Shown here: piece after piece, positions 1-7,215 of the stretch
Layout of the letters: every line of letters begins with the position of its first letter
How positions within the stretch are numbered: position 1 is the first letter of the stretch
Origin: Lysinibacillus louembei
GTDB lineage: Bacteria > Bacillota > Bacilli > Bacillales_A > Planococcaceae
Length of the DNA: 64,000 nucleotides
Direction: 5' to 3'
NCBI RefSeq assembly: GCF_033880585.1
Contig: NZ_CP137624.1
Location: forward strand, 1 to 64,000
Program-made: the position numbers and the translations under genes
The notes under the pieces: model-generated
Databases searched by the model: none
What the model saw: only the letters and a program-made list of their open reading frames with translations
Told to the model about the DNA's origin: nothing

Positions 1-140
1 CTCTGTTTAATCATTCTACATAAATCACTAATATCTAATTCTGTAATATCTTTATTTATTAAGGTATTATACCATTCATCCAATGCATAGTCTTCTTGTA
101 CTTCTCCCTGTGGCAATTGATAAATATCCCTTATTTTCAT
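1..140 (-). CDS. CdiI-like immunity protein (partial, runs off left edge)
   Basis: Only the first 46 codons are in the window. The start ATG (138-140) is preceded by a GGAGGGATA ribosome site that overlaps the end of the upstream toxin fragment. The visible N-terminus (MKIRDIYQLPQGEVQEDYAL, then a segment ending ISDLCRMIKQ) resembles contact-dependent-inhibition immunity proteins of the CdiI_2/CdiI_4 type, where a short N-terminal stretch leads to an acidic 'sv.Dl.rmirQ' motif. Its position immediately after a toxin tip, one base beyond the stop, is the usual toxin-immunity arrangement. The family call is from memory of the motif and the C-terminal half is not visible, so the function rests mainly on context. 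Confidence 0.6.
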   Translation of the reverse strand, partial: MKIRDIYQLPQGEVQEDYALDEWYNTLINKDITELDISDLCRMIKQ

Positions 141-141
141 T

Positions 142-474
142 TTATATCCCTCCAAATGGTTCAAATAAGTCTTCTATTTTTTTTATATTTTTATTAGCCT
201 TATCCAAACCATCTTGTAATACTTTTCTTGTTTCAGCGTCTAAGTTTGGGTTCTTTACCGAACCTTCTAACCCTTTTTTTATCTTAACCAATCCTTTATA
301 TGAATCCTGCATTTCTTGAAGATGGTTCCAATAGCCCCCACCAGGTTTAGGAACAGGATTACCTTGTAGGTCTCTTAAGGTCCCTGAAAAATCTTTGTCT
401 GTTAAATGTTTATTTACTATATTGTCTAAAGTGTCAAGGTTTCTTTGTTGTGCTCTAGTAACATTAACCGTACC
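142..474 (-). pseudogene. Orphan polymorphic toxin tip, Ntox28-like, headless
   Basis: An open frame of about 110 codons without a start codon encodes a lysine-rich C-terminal toxin domain ending KKIEDLFEPFGGI. The motif GNPVPKPGGGYWNHLQEMQD matches what I recall of polymorphic toxin type 28 (Ntox28), a predicted RNase. It begins GTVN, which corresponds exactly to the GTGN junction where the three other toxin tips of this locus are joined (about 9150, 7640 and 6080). An in-frame TAG (475-477) lies directly upstream, followed by the end of an IS110 element. The conserved pre-toxin part is therefore missing. It is best read as a displaced or silent cassette whose 5' part was removed or separated by the insertion. 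Confidence 0.6.
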
Positions 475-527
475 CTATGTTGTAATCTTAAAATCTACTA
501 ATAAAAAAATCAGCGTTGTTTTACCTA

Positions 528-1766
528 TTAAACTACTTCTTTCTCTTCTTTTATTATCGGCAATTCATAGGCGGTTTTGTGCTTCATCATGCCGTATATA
601 ATGTTGACAAGCCTTCTCATGATACATACCAATGCTTGTCCCTTTGTTTTTCCTTCTTTTAGCTTTTGTTGGTAGTAAGCATGGAATACGGGATTTCTTG
701 GTCGCTTACTTCCTTTTGCTACTTGTACTTGCTGGACGGCTAGGTTATAAAATAAGGTGTGTAATGCCCGATTTCCTTGCTTGCTTTTTTGTTCTCTTCC
801 TTTTCCACCAGACCCGAAGAAAACTGGCGCAATCCCTGCAAATCGGGCTAATTTGCTGGCATTTGGGAAACGGCGTATATCACCTATTTCTGCAATGAAA
901 GCCGACGCTGTCACAAGGTCTATGCCTGGCATCGTCTCTAATTGAATATCTAATAAGCTCATTAATCCTTTTAATTCTTGTTCTATCATGCGCATTTCCT
1001 GCTTTTTAAATGAAATATCTCGGACAATGCTCCTAATTAAAAAATGTTGTGTTTCTTGATGTCCCTTAATGGTGTTGCCATCCTCTTGCACCCTTTTTAA
1101 AATGTCGCTCGCTTTTTTCACTGAGCATGTATTACGGCTCGCCTCTAATAAAAAGGTCGTTAGCTGTTGTAACGTCAGTCCTTCCAAACAAGCGGGTGAA
1201 GGGTAACGTTCCCAAAATGCCAAGGCTGTTTTACCGTCTATTTCCGAGAAAAACTTCTTATAGCTTGGATAATGGTGGCTCAATTGAACATGCAGTTGGT
1301 TCTTTGAAGCACCTTGTGCCTTTACTAAACCGTTTCTTCTTGTCACTAACTGTTGTATCGACCAATATAAATCATCTGGTATCACATCTGGTAACTGGTC
1401 TAGCCTGTTTACCAAAATCCTTGCTACACATTCTGCATCCCAACTATCGCTTTTTTGTGTGGTCATATGGCTTTTTCGCTCCGCATAGGAAAGAGCGGGA
1501 TTGACTTCCTTCACAATTTGCGCATGGTCTGTTAAATATTTGGCTAATGCTCGCCCATACCCGCCAACATCTTCTAAACCAAAAATCGGGGTTAAGTCAT
1601 CCTCTACTTGTTGATAAACAGCCAATAAAAAGGTTGAAAAAGCAGCCGGTTTATTTTCAAATTTGATTTCATCTACCTTTTGTTGCCAACAATCCATCAC
1701 CACCGCTACATGGTGCTGTTTATGTAAATCTACGCCAATATATAGATATTTCTGTTTTTCGTGCAC
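528..1766 (-). CDS. IS110-family transposase (DEDD type)
   Basis: A 412-residue protein with the two domains of the family. The N-terminal RuvC-like DEDD domain shows D in IGVDLHK (about residue 12), E-D in GLEDVGGYG (about 64) and the D pair in QKSDSWDAECVA (about 107). The C-terminal Tnp_20/IS116 domain includes MPGIDLVTASAFIAEIGD and GSGGKGREQKSKQGNRAL, which carries the conserved serine region. The start is GTG at 1764-1766, eight bases after AGGAG. Length is normal for the family (about 400) and no frameshift is seen, so the element looks intact. IS110 enzymes act with a bridge RNA encoded in the element. Confidence 0.93.
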   Translation of the reverse strand: MHEKQKYLYIGVDLHKQHHVAVVMDCWQQKVDEIKFENKPAAFSTFLLAVYQQVEDDLTPIFGLEDVGGYGRALAKYLTDHAQIVKEVNPALSYAERKSHMTTQKSDSWDAECVARILVNRLDQLPDVIPDDLYWSIQQLVTRRNGLVKAQGASKNQLHVQLSHHYPSYKKFFSEIDGKTALAFWERYPSPACLEGLTLQQLTTFLLEASRNTCSVKKASDILKRVQEDGNTIKGHQETQHFLIRSIVRDISFKKQEMRMIEQELKGLMSLLDIQLETMPGIDLVTASAFIAEIGDIRRFPNASKLARFAGIAPVFFGSGGKGREQKSKQGNRALHTLFYNLAVQQVQVAKGSKRPRNPVFHAYYQQKLKEGKTKGQALVCIMRRLVNIIYGMMKHKTAYELPIIKEEKEVV

Positions 1767-1769
1767 GCT

Positions 1770-1900
1770 ACATTCTCCTCGTCATTTTAATAAATGAAAA
1801 TGCCGGCAACCTTAGTTCGAGCGTTCACCTATTCGTGCGCATTGGTACGAAAGCCTATCCATTTTCATCTTTACACAAATATATATAAGAAAATGCACCT
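1770..1900 (-). ncRNA. Candidate bridge RNA of the IS110 element
   Basis: This is the non-coding stretch just 5' of the transposase, where IS110-group elements encode the bridge RNA. A perfect 9-bp inverted repeat (ATGAAAATG at 1794-1802, CATTTTCAT at 1860-1868) closes a 57-base interior. Inside it is a smaller TTCGT/ACGAA stem at about 1832-1851. Compensated stems with open internal loops are the expected bridge-RNA layout. Position and folding are seen in the sequence. The function is inferred from the family. Confidence 0.5.
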
Positions 1901-1917
1901 CTTTTTTAAGTAACCCC

Positions 1918-2700
1918 TCAAATAATTGCAGGATGTTGCCCATTTACTTGTATTTGTCCATATGTATACAGGCCTTTATAAAAACTTTCCCTGTCTAAAA
2001 TGCGCTTCACTTGCACTTTCGTAAATCGTTTCCCTTTCTTTGTTCGGTGTCCTTCCGCATTCAACTGTTCTGCTAATTGAGATAACGACCAATGCGGATA
2101 AAGGTGCTTGAATGCAAAAAGCCGCCGTACAATGACCGCTTTCTCTCCATCAATATGGACTACTTTTTGCCCTTTCTTCACTGTATACCCAAATATGACA
2201 CCGCCACCTGCGTAGCCACCTTGCTCTGCCTTTTTCTTTCTACCGCGGCTCAACTTCAAGGCAATTTCAAGCCTTTGGTACTGGTCTAACAGTTCTAACA
2301 TACCGTTCACTAAAAAGTCATTGGGTTCATATGTGTAAATACTGTAGTTAAGTTGCTCAATTGCTTTCACATCGACGTTATATTTTTTCAACTCACGCTG
2401 TATCAATACTTTCGCCATATCAGAGCGCCATAAACGGGATGTATTCAGTACAATGACTTGGCTCACTTGGGCGGATTCCATATCTGCTAATAGCTTTTGT
2501 AACCCTTCTCGCTCTATCGTCAGCCCATCTTCATCCACTGTGGCTCCGCTGATACCTTTATCTTCATAGATATGAAGCAAATTCAAGTGATTGTCCTCAC
2601 AATATCGCTTAATTTCTTCCACTTGATACATGAGGCTGTATCCATCACGTACTTGCCCTTCCGTTGAAACACGTACATAACCAACTACATTTTTCCTCAT
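1918..2700 (-). CDS. Serine recombinase (resolvase N-terminus plus recombinase domain)
   Basis: 260 residues. The N-terminal resolvase domain has YVRVSTEGQ with the nucleophilic serine near residue 13, EDKGISGAT around 47-55, and LNTSRLWRS near 85-93. A recombinase domain follows (GGYAGGGVIFGYTVKKG, then FTKVQVKRILDRESFYKG). It ends at NGQHPAII without the zinc ribbon and coiled coil of large phage integrases, which is normal for a short class found in Firmicutes. The start ATG has a GGGAGG-like site (complement of tccccctccc). It faces a 200-bp region packed with inverted repeats and a divergent XRE gene, so it probably acts on or is controlled through that region. The IS110 element lies directly downstream. 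Confidence 0.85.
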   Translation of the reverse strand: MRKNVVGYVRVSTEGQVRDGYSLMYQVEEIKRYCEDNHLNLLHIYEDKGISGATVDEDGLTIEREGLQKLLADMESAQVSQVIVLNTSRLWRSDMAKVLIQRELKKYNVDVKAIEQLNYSIYTYEPNDFLVNGMLELLDQYQRLEIALKLSRGRKKKAEQGGYAGGGVIFGYTVKKGQKVVHIDGEKAVIVRRLFAFKHLYPHWSLSQLAEQLNAEGHRTKKGKRFTKVQVKRILDRESFYKGLYTYGQIQVNGQHPAII

Positions 2701-2902
2701 TCTATCCCCCTCCCGTTACAGCAATTAAAGTTCCTGTAACGCTTACTTGTTTTTGCGGATAACTGATGTGTAACGTCTATCCGTTACAACATACTGTACG
2801 ACCTTCTCCTAATTTTGCACAACCCTTTATTTTACAGTCGTTTTTTCTCTAGTATGGTCGTACACTATACCAAGCCACTACAATTTATGAAAGGGGTGTT
2901 GG
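2701..2902. promoter_or_regulatory. Inverted-repeat cluster between recombinase and XRE gene
   Basis: Three nested inverted repeats occupy the divergent intergenic region. CGTTACAG (2714-2721) pairs with CTGTAACG (2734-2741). TGTAACG (2769-2775) pairs with CGTTACA (2782-2788). TGTACGACC (2795-2803) pairs with GGTCGTACA (2856-2864). The first two share the same CGTTACA core. They may be regulator operators or the recombinase crossover/accessory sites. Confidence 0.55.
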
Positions 2903-3121
2903 ATGATGGCTTCCGTTATTCGTTTACGTCTAGACGAAATTTTAATTGAAAAGCAAATGACCCGTCGGCAACTTGCTCGACAGGCTTCTTTACGTCCAAA
3001 TACAATTAATGACCTCTGTACCCGCCCTGTAAAATGTCTACATATGCGCATACTTTCTATCTTATGTGATACATTGCAAGTGTCTATTCAAGACCTACTT
3101 ATATTAGAGCCTATAGACTAA
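2903..3121 (+). CDS. Small XRE-family (Cro/C1 HTH) regulator
   Basis: A 72-residue protein that is essentially one helix-turn-helix domain: RLRLDEILIEKQMTRRQLAR, then RPNTINDLCTRP as the recognition part, ending with DTLQVSIQDLLIL. This is the Cro/C1 fold seen in small phage and plasmid regulators. It starts with ATGATG after GAAAGGGG, so either Met (2903 or 2906) may be used. It is divergent from the serine recombinase across the inverted-repeat cluster and is the obvious candidate to bind there. Targets are not known. Confidence 0.8.
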   Translation: MMASVIRLRLDEILIEKQMTRRQLARQASLRPNTINDLCTRPVKCLHMRILSILCDTLQVSIQDLLILEPID

Positions 3122-3125
3122 GTAA

Positions 3126-3206
3126 TGAAGCCTTATCTCACTGTTATGCCCTCTGCAAACCTATTGAAACCCACTTCATAGCAGGCTTGCAGAAGGCTTT
3201 TCTATC
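3126..3206 (+). terminator. Long hairpin terminator after XRE gene
   Basis: AAGCCTT (3128-3134) pairs with AAGGCTT (3194-3200), and TCTGCAA pairs with TTGCAGA inside it. A TTTTCTAT tract follows. It probably ends the XRE transcript. Confidence 0.5.
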
Positions 3207-3210
3207 TATT

Positions 3211-3435
3211 TCATTTCATTTTTTGTTTTTCTTCCTTTTCCTTTAATTTCTCCTGTACCAATATATCAATTGCCGCTAGTCTAGCTTTTCGTGCTTCTGG
3301 CCAAAGGAATTGCTGAAACAATACGCCTTCCCCATTTTCTAGGATTATTCTTGGAAAATATTTAGCTATTAATTTATTTCTATACCTCTGCATCTCTTTA
3401 CTCAATTTTTCTCCATCTTTCTTACGTTCTACCAT
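3211..3435 (-). CDS. Hypothetical small charged protein
   Basis: 74 residues from the ATG at 3433-3435 (MVERKKDGEKLSKEMQRYRN), rich in Lys, Arg and Glu and ending LKEKEEKQKMK. No family was recognised and it is probably mostly helical. The frame stays open upstream to 3540, but that extension (MFFCLEVEWLLKNFQLF) is AT-rich, has no ribosome site, and runs through a repeat and terminator. The start chosen here follows a GAGTGAGG stretch. It is convergent with the XRE gene. Confidence 0.45.
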   Translation of the reverse strand: MVERKKDGEKLSKEMQRYRNKLIAKYFPRIILENGEGVLFQQFLWPEARKARLAAIDILVQEKLKEKEEKQKMK

Positions 3436-3532
3436 GTCAGCCTCACTCTTTTCTGTTTTAAATTTGGTTCGTACAATAATATATATAATAAAAAGTTGAA
3501 AATTTTTAAGTAACCACTCAACTTCCAAACAA

Positions 3533-3576
3533 AAAAACACTTAATTTTCTATGAGTTAAGAAATTAAGTGTTTTTG
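3533..3576 (-). terminator. Intrinsic terminator after the PD-(D/E)XK-like gene
   Basis: A 14-bp stem (AAAACACTTAATTT paired with AAATTAAGTGTTTT, 3561-3574) is followed on the minus strand by a T run. It lies just after the gene ending at 3619. Confidence 0.75.
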
Positions 3577-3618
3577 ATTCGCCTAGCAGGCAATGGTTAT
3601 ACAATTCTATCTGACAGC

Positions 3619-4071
3619 TTACTCAAAAAAATCACTATTTTCAAAACGGTACCCTTCAAGTCTTGGCAGGTTTTTCTTTGATAAATTAATTCCCCACTCC
3701 GCTTTGCTTTTTTGTCCTTCTTGGTCATAATCACGACTCACAAAAACTTCATCCGGATGTTCCCATACAGTGGATGGTATTAAGTAAAAATCAGGTGCTT
3801 TATCTTCATGAAGAAACACCAACGCTAAAAATACATTATTTCTCAATGTAAATACATGCTTCTGTAAAAAAACATAGCTTAATTTTCTATATGTTTTCAC
3901 TTGAATATCATAATATTGCCCATCTTTTCTTATAATAAAATCAATTGCCTTGTCATCTACCTCAGATATATATACATCACAACCATACAGTGTAAACTCC
4001 ATCTTCGTTGCATATTCACCAAAACGTCCTACCTGTAATTTGTTCAATTCACTAATCTTACGTTTTTTCAA
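3619..4071 (-). CDS. PD-(D/E)XK nuclease-like protein (DUF4365-type)
   Basis: 150 residues. An N-terminal helix (KLQVGRFGEYATKMEFTLYG) precedes the core VDDKAIDFIIRKDGQYYDIQVKT at about residues 39-61. The spacing D-x(n)-hhhQVK is that of the restriction-endonuclease-like fold, with Q in the place often held by E (D-QxK), as in many DUF4365 and resolvase-like members. The C-terminal half (DFYLIPSTVWEHPDEVFVSRDYD) is typical of such proteins. It is divergent from a small XRE gene at 4194. The pairing suggests a regulated nuclease or defence-type module, but no activity can be assigned. Confidence 0.65.
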   Translation of the reverse strand: MKKRKISELNKLQVGRFGEYATKMEFTLYGCDVYISEVDDKAIDFIIRKDGQYYDIQVKTYRKLSYVFLQKHVFTLRNNVFLALVFLHEDKAPDFYLIPSTVWEHPDEVFVSRDYDQEGQKSKAEWGINLSKKNLPRLEGYRFENSDFFE

Positions 4072-4193
4072 CTTGCTCTCCCCCTACAAAATATATCTAC
4101 ACCCAAAACGATACGCTTATACGTACCACTAGTTCTTTCATTATATGCTAACTTTTTCTTTGTAGTCAATATCATTGAATTGTAGGGATAGCT

Positions 4194-4415
4194 ATGGCGA
4201 AAAAGATTAAAGTGAATATCCATGAATTAACCAAACAAAAAGGTATCTCCCTTCGAGAATTATCTCGATTAACGGATATACGTCATGCCGCTTTAAGTGA
4301 GCTAGCCAACCAAAAAAGGCAAAATATTAATTTCCATCATATCGAAAAAATTGCAGAAACATTAGAGATTGAAGATATTCGAGAAATTATTGACCTTATA
4401 GACATAAAAGATTAA
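4194..4415 (+). CDS. Small XRE-family regulator
   Basis: 73 residues and a single helix-turn-helix: NIHELTKQKGISLRELSRLT, then the recognition region RHAALSELANQKRQNINFHHIEKI. This is the short YdiL/phage-Cro class of HTH_26 proteins. It starts at ATG 4194 after TAGGGATAGCT, a modest ribosome site, and ends just before a strong terminator. It is divergent from the nuclease-like gene across about 120 bases and probably controls both promoters. Confidence 0.8.
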   Translation: MAKKIKVNIHELTKQKGISLRELSRLTDIRHAALSELANQKRQNINFHHIEKIAETLEIEDIREIIDLIDIKD

Positions 4416-4453
4416 AAAAGTCGCCTCCGTTGTTGGAAGAAGCGACTTTTTTT
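4416..4453 (+). terminator. Intrinsic terminator after XRE gene
   Basis: AAGTCGC pairs with GCGACTT (4442-4448), followed by a run of seven T. Confidence 0.85.
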
Positions 4454-4489
4454 ATCGTCATTATTAATAAAATTGGGTATAGCCTTTTG

Positions 4490-4770
4490 TTCAAACCCCG
4501 TTCCCTCTATATGGTTAGCGTAGAGCAAGAGTACCTTTTTTGTCTTTCTTATTGTTTATCGCCACGAGCGTTGTCAGTATCATTTGTTTTTATTATTTCC
4601 GGCTACTTACTACTCTCGCCATGTAAAATGTCATCTTGCTTACTTCTCACGTTTTTTATTTTTTAGTAATACTCATTGATGGCAATGCCTTCATGATATT
4701 TGATTCTGAGCAGGGCATAGTTTTATCTTATCGGCAAATTCTAATTGCTCTTTTGCTCTCCTGTTATAAG
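4490..4770. repeat. Spacer repeat copy A between toxin modules
   Basis: This non-coding block shares long near-identical stretches with 6395-6620, for example TATTGTTTATCGCCACGAG, CATGTAAAATGTCATCT and GCAATGCCTTCATGATATTTG. It lies beyond the last immunity gene of the array. No intact reading frame was found in it on either strand. It may be decayed coding DNA or a recombination spacer. Confidence 0.6.
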
Positions 4771-4806
4771 CTGTAATCCGAGATTCGTGTTATTTTAACC
4801 ATAATA

Positions 4807-4841
4807 AAAACCTTGAAAGGTAGTTAGCCCATCAAGGTTAA
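4807..4841 (-). terminator. Module terminator hairpin, copy 1
   Basis: AACCTTGA and TCAAGGTT flank a GGCTAAC-type loop, followed on the minus strand by TTTTT. It follows the last gene of toxin module 3. Two near-identical hairpins occur at 6682-6715 and 8247-8281. Confidence 0.75.
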
Positions 4842-4910
4842 ATATGTTTATATTTTCACTAAATATTTATTAATTTCTTCATATTTATTCAAGTATACAA
4901 AAGTTGATTT

Positions 4911-5126
4911 CTATTCCTTGTATTTTTCTACAAATTGATTAATACCAGCAAACATTAGATCTTTAATTAGTTCAGTATAGTTATTATATCCCCCTTCTTT
5001 TTCAATAATTATATCTAACATACTTTTTAATTTCCCGTCTACTATAATCGTTATACCTTCAACTTGCTCACCAGTTTTTTCATTCTCGAATTTTTCAGAT
5101 AATATACTTATCTTATTTTCACTCAT
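4911..5126 (-). CDS. Hypothetical protein of toxin module 3
   Basis: 71 residues (MSENKISILSEKFENEKTGE, then ITIIVDGKLKSMLDIIIEKEGGYNNYTELIKDLMFAG). Its ATG overlaps the stop of the preceding immunity gene by four bases (ATGA), so the two are translationally coupled. The C-terminal half has the pattern of a ribbon-helix-helix-like dimer, but no family is certain. It is probably a second immunity or accessory protein. Confidence 0.6.
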   Translation of the reverse strand: MSENKISILSEKFENEKTGEQVEGITIIVDGKLKSMLDIIIEKEGGYNNYTELIKDLMFAGINQFVEKYKE

Positions 5127-5662
5127 CTGATTCCTCCATCATTCTCTATATTTAATAAATCAACTCCATTTTCATCATACCAATACTTTTCTTTTCTATC
5201 TATCATAGATAAAAAATTTTCATAAACGCCCATCCAATTTTCAGGCACAAAATCCTCGTAGGAAGCTGGTTCAGAATACAATGAGTATAATTCTCTTTTA
5301 TCAAAGTTTATATATAATGAGGGTAAAAAAGTATATATTGTATCCTCTTTCGATTTAGTAAGCAGATTTAATTTAAGTGCCTCTCTCAGTTCCTCACGAG
5401 AAACAGAATATTTATTTATTTTTGGAGTAAACTCTATAATTGAATGCTCATCTAAAATTTCTATGCCTGTCCGTTCATCGTCTGTGTGTATATTACCTCC
5501 TATATTCCCAAGACCTATTTCTTTAAATTTCAACATATAGGCCTCCTCCTGCTTTTTTCTATCTAGAAACCATAAATCTTTTGGTGAAACATACCAGTTA
5601 AAACTATTATCAACTAATAAACCTACGATAATATTTTCTAACATTTTAGGTTCTAATAACAT
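5123..5662 (-). CDS. Probable immunity protein of toxin module 3
   Basis: 179 residues, acidic and aromatic-rich, with no signal peptide. The frame starts at ATG 5660-5662 after AGAGAGGAAAGA, 14 bases beyond the stop of the toxin module. No named immunity family was recognised. Assignment rests on the strict toxin-then-immunity order shared by all modules here. It overlaps the next gene by four bases. Confidence 0.65.
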   Translation of the reverse strand: MLLEPKMLENIIVGLLVDNSFNWYVSPKDLWFLDRKKQEEAYMLKFKEIGLGNIGGNIHTDDERTGIEILDEHSIIEFTPKINKYSVSREELREALKLNLLTKSKEDTIYTFLPSLYINFDKRELYSLYSEPASYEDFVPENWMGVYENFLSMIDRKEKYWYDENGVDLLNIENDGGIR

Positions 5663-5676
5663 ATTCTTTCCTCTCT

Positions 5677-6366
5677 TTATTCTCTTACTCGTGCATTTTT
5701 AGCATATTCCTCTATCCATTCAACCCAAGGTGCAGGAACTTCAAATGAATTTCCTGGCTTTGTTGGATCTACAAGTTTCGGAGCTGTCCTACCCTGATTT
5801 AATGGATTTGATTTGTACCCAGCTTGAGGTATTGTATTTTCTTTTAAGAATTCATCAAACCACTTTGGAACAGTGAATTCTATAATATCGGCATTGCCAC
5901 CTCTTACTTCATTTTTAAAATAATTTGAATGCTCCCCATTATCTATACTTATATTTAAATCAGCCTTTTTATTGGGGATTGTTAATGTTCCATCGTCATT
6001 TACTTGTATACGTGTTTGGCTTGATTTAGTACCATCTCCACCTTGAACTCGTCTATATGTTACTTCATCATTACCCGTACCCTTAACCCCATCAACCTGA
6101 GTCTCATTTTTCACTACGGGAGTTTTCTCTAACTTGCTTGCTTTTATATTCGGTACATCTGGTACTTTCCCTACTTTCGTAAGAGAACCTAAGCCCTTTG
6201 TTCCTACTATTGTTGCCCCAACGCCAAATAACACTTTTCCTTCCACATATGATCGTGAATAAGCATTCCCTTGGATATAGTCTTTTTCCACTGTTTCTTT
6301 GGCGGATTTGCTTATTGCTTCCACTGTTTCCTTTGGTTTTGTGATAGCGGTTGCGAGATTATCCAA
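5677..6366 (-). CDS. Orphan polymorphic toxin module 3 (headless)
   Basis: The first 90 or so residues copy the conserved pre-toxin region of the full toxin (NLATAITKPKETVEAISKSA, then VLFGVGATIVGTKGLGSL, ending QVDGVKGTG). The unique tip follows: TYRRVQGGDGTKSSQTRIQV, FTVPKWFDEFLKENTIPQAG, and NSFEVPAPWVEWIEEYAKNA. I recognise this tip as a recurring polymorphic toxin domain of unstated activity. The frame begins at TTG in mid-homology, directly joined to the 6395-6620 spacer repeat with an in-frame TAA just upstream and no ribosome site. It lacks the export N-terminus and is probably a silent cassette. Confidence 0.7.
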   Translation of the reverse strand: MDNLATAITKPKETVEAISKSAKETVEKDYIQGNAYSRSYVEGKVLFGVGATIVGTKGLGSLTKVGKVPDVPNIKASKLEKTPVVKNETQVDGVKGTGNDEVTYRRVQGGDGTKSSQTRIQVNDDGTLTIPNKKADLNISIDNGEHSNYFKNEVRGGNADIIEFTVPKWFDEFLKENTIPQAGYKSNPLNQGRTAPKLVDPTKPGNSFEVPAPWVEWIEEYAKNARVRE

Positions 6367-6394
6367 TGCTGCTTTTGGGTTACTGATTTATTCT

Positions 6395-6620
6395 GCTTGT
6401 TTAATGTAAGGCAAGGGTGCCTTTTTATATTTCTTATTGTTTATCGCCACGAGCATTGGCAGTATCATTTGTTTGTTACTAGTTCCTGCTCTTACTACCC
6501 TCACCATGTAAAATGTCATCTCGCTTACTTCTCACGCTTTTTATTGTTTAGTAATACTTATGAAGGCAATGCCTTCATGATATTTGATTTTGAACATGGC
6601 ATGGCTTTATTTTATCAACA
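6395..6620. repeat. Spacer repeat copy B between toxin modules
   Basis: Second copy of the block at 4490-4770. It is fused directly to the truncated 5' end of toxin module 3 and lies between that end and the terminator of module 2. It is non-coding. Confidence 0.6.
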
Positions 6621-6681
6621 TTCCTAGCTATTGAATATTATGAGTTGTCATCCTCGAAACTTACTGTTTTAACCATAATAA

Positions 6682-6715
6682 AAAACCTTGAAAAGGTGGT
6701 TAGCCAATCAAGGTA
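6682..6715 (-). terminator. Module terminator hairpin, copy 2
   Basis: ACCTTGATTGGCTAACCACC and its partner form the same hairpin as at 4807 and 8247, with a T run on the minus strand. It lies after the module 2 immunity gene. Confidence 0.75.
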
Positions 6716-6824
6716 TTAAAATACTTCTCCAATTTTCACTCTTTCAAAATCTGGCTTGCCAATTTTCTTACTAGTCAAGGCACTATCGCTTTGTTGCAAT
6801 CAAGTAGTAGCGAACTTATTTATG

Positions 6825-7199
6825 TTATAATGTTTTTAGATATTCTATTTCTTCATCTGTCCATTTTTTATGAATCAACTCACAAATTTGATCAGAGAGA
6901 GAGAAAATCTCTTTCCACTCTGAACTTTTTTTTATAGAAGGACTGTTCCATACTTTTATTTGATCTACCAAAAAGTATACACTTTGTAATTCCCGACATT
7001 TCCCTAAAATTTCCTCATCTATAATTCCTTCATTACTTAGTCTATCAAGAGTAAATTTACTTAAGTAAGCTGGTGCCTCTATTGCAAACTCTTCAAGAAG
7101 ATAATACTCAATTAACTCATCTGACAATGTTAAAACATTAGAATTCGAATGTTTTAAGGTCTCTAAAAGTAGTTCAAATGATTCTCCAATTGTTATCAC
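6825..7199 (-). CDS. Probable immunity protein of toxin module 2
   Basis: 124 residues (MITIGESFELLLETLKHSNS), strongly acidic and leucine-rich, probably all helical. It starts with GTG at 7197-7199, seven bases after GGGGAG and 17 bases beyond the toxin stop. The family is not recognised and the role is inferred from gene order. It ends before the second module terminator. Confidence 0.65.
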   Translation of the reverse strand: MITIGESFELLLETLKHSNSNVLTLSDELIEYYLLEEFAIEAPAYLSKFTLDRLSNEGIIDEEILGKCRELQSVYFLVDQIKVWNSPSIKKSSEWKEIFSLSDQICELIHKKWTDEEIEYLKTL

Positions 7200-7215
7200 A
7201 ATTTACTCCCCTTCT

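Larger units (their letters stand above)
480..1900 (-). mobile_element. IS110-family insertion sequence
   Basis: One transposase gene (528-1766, minus) with about 50 bases of flank downstream of its stop and about 130 bases of structured non-coding DNA upstream. This is the architecture of the IS110 group, whose long non-coding end lies 5' of the transposase. Outer limits are approximate because IS110 elements lack terminal inverted repeats and leave little or no target duplication. One end lies against the toxin-junction sequence near 475, and the other lies close to the serine recombinase stop at 1918. Confidence 0.75.

Noticed and set aside
1127-1504. 125-codon open frame on the plus strand
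   Set aside because: It is antisense within the IS110 transposase and matches nothing recognisable.
3436-3540. N-terminal extension of the small charged gene (MFFCLEVEWLLKNFQLF...)
   Set aside because: It has no ribosome site, and it overlaps a direct repeat and the terminator of the neighbouring gene.
1918-4453. Prophage remnant (recombinase, two XRE genes)
   Set aside because: No capsid, tail, terminase, holin or replication gene is present. A small mobile module is a better reading.
4430-4666. 78-codon open frame on the plus strand
   Set aside because: It starts inside the terminator of the XRE gene and lies in the non-coding spacer repeat. Its second copy at 6395-6620 does not keep the frame.
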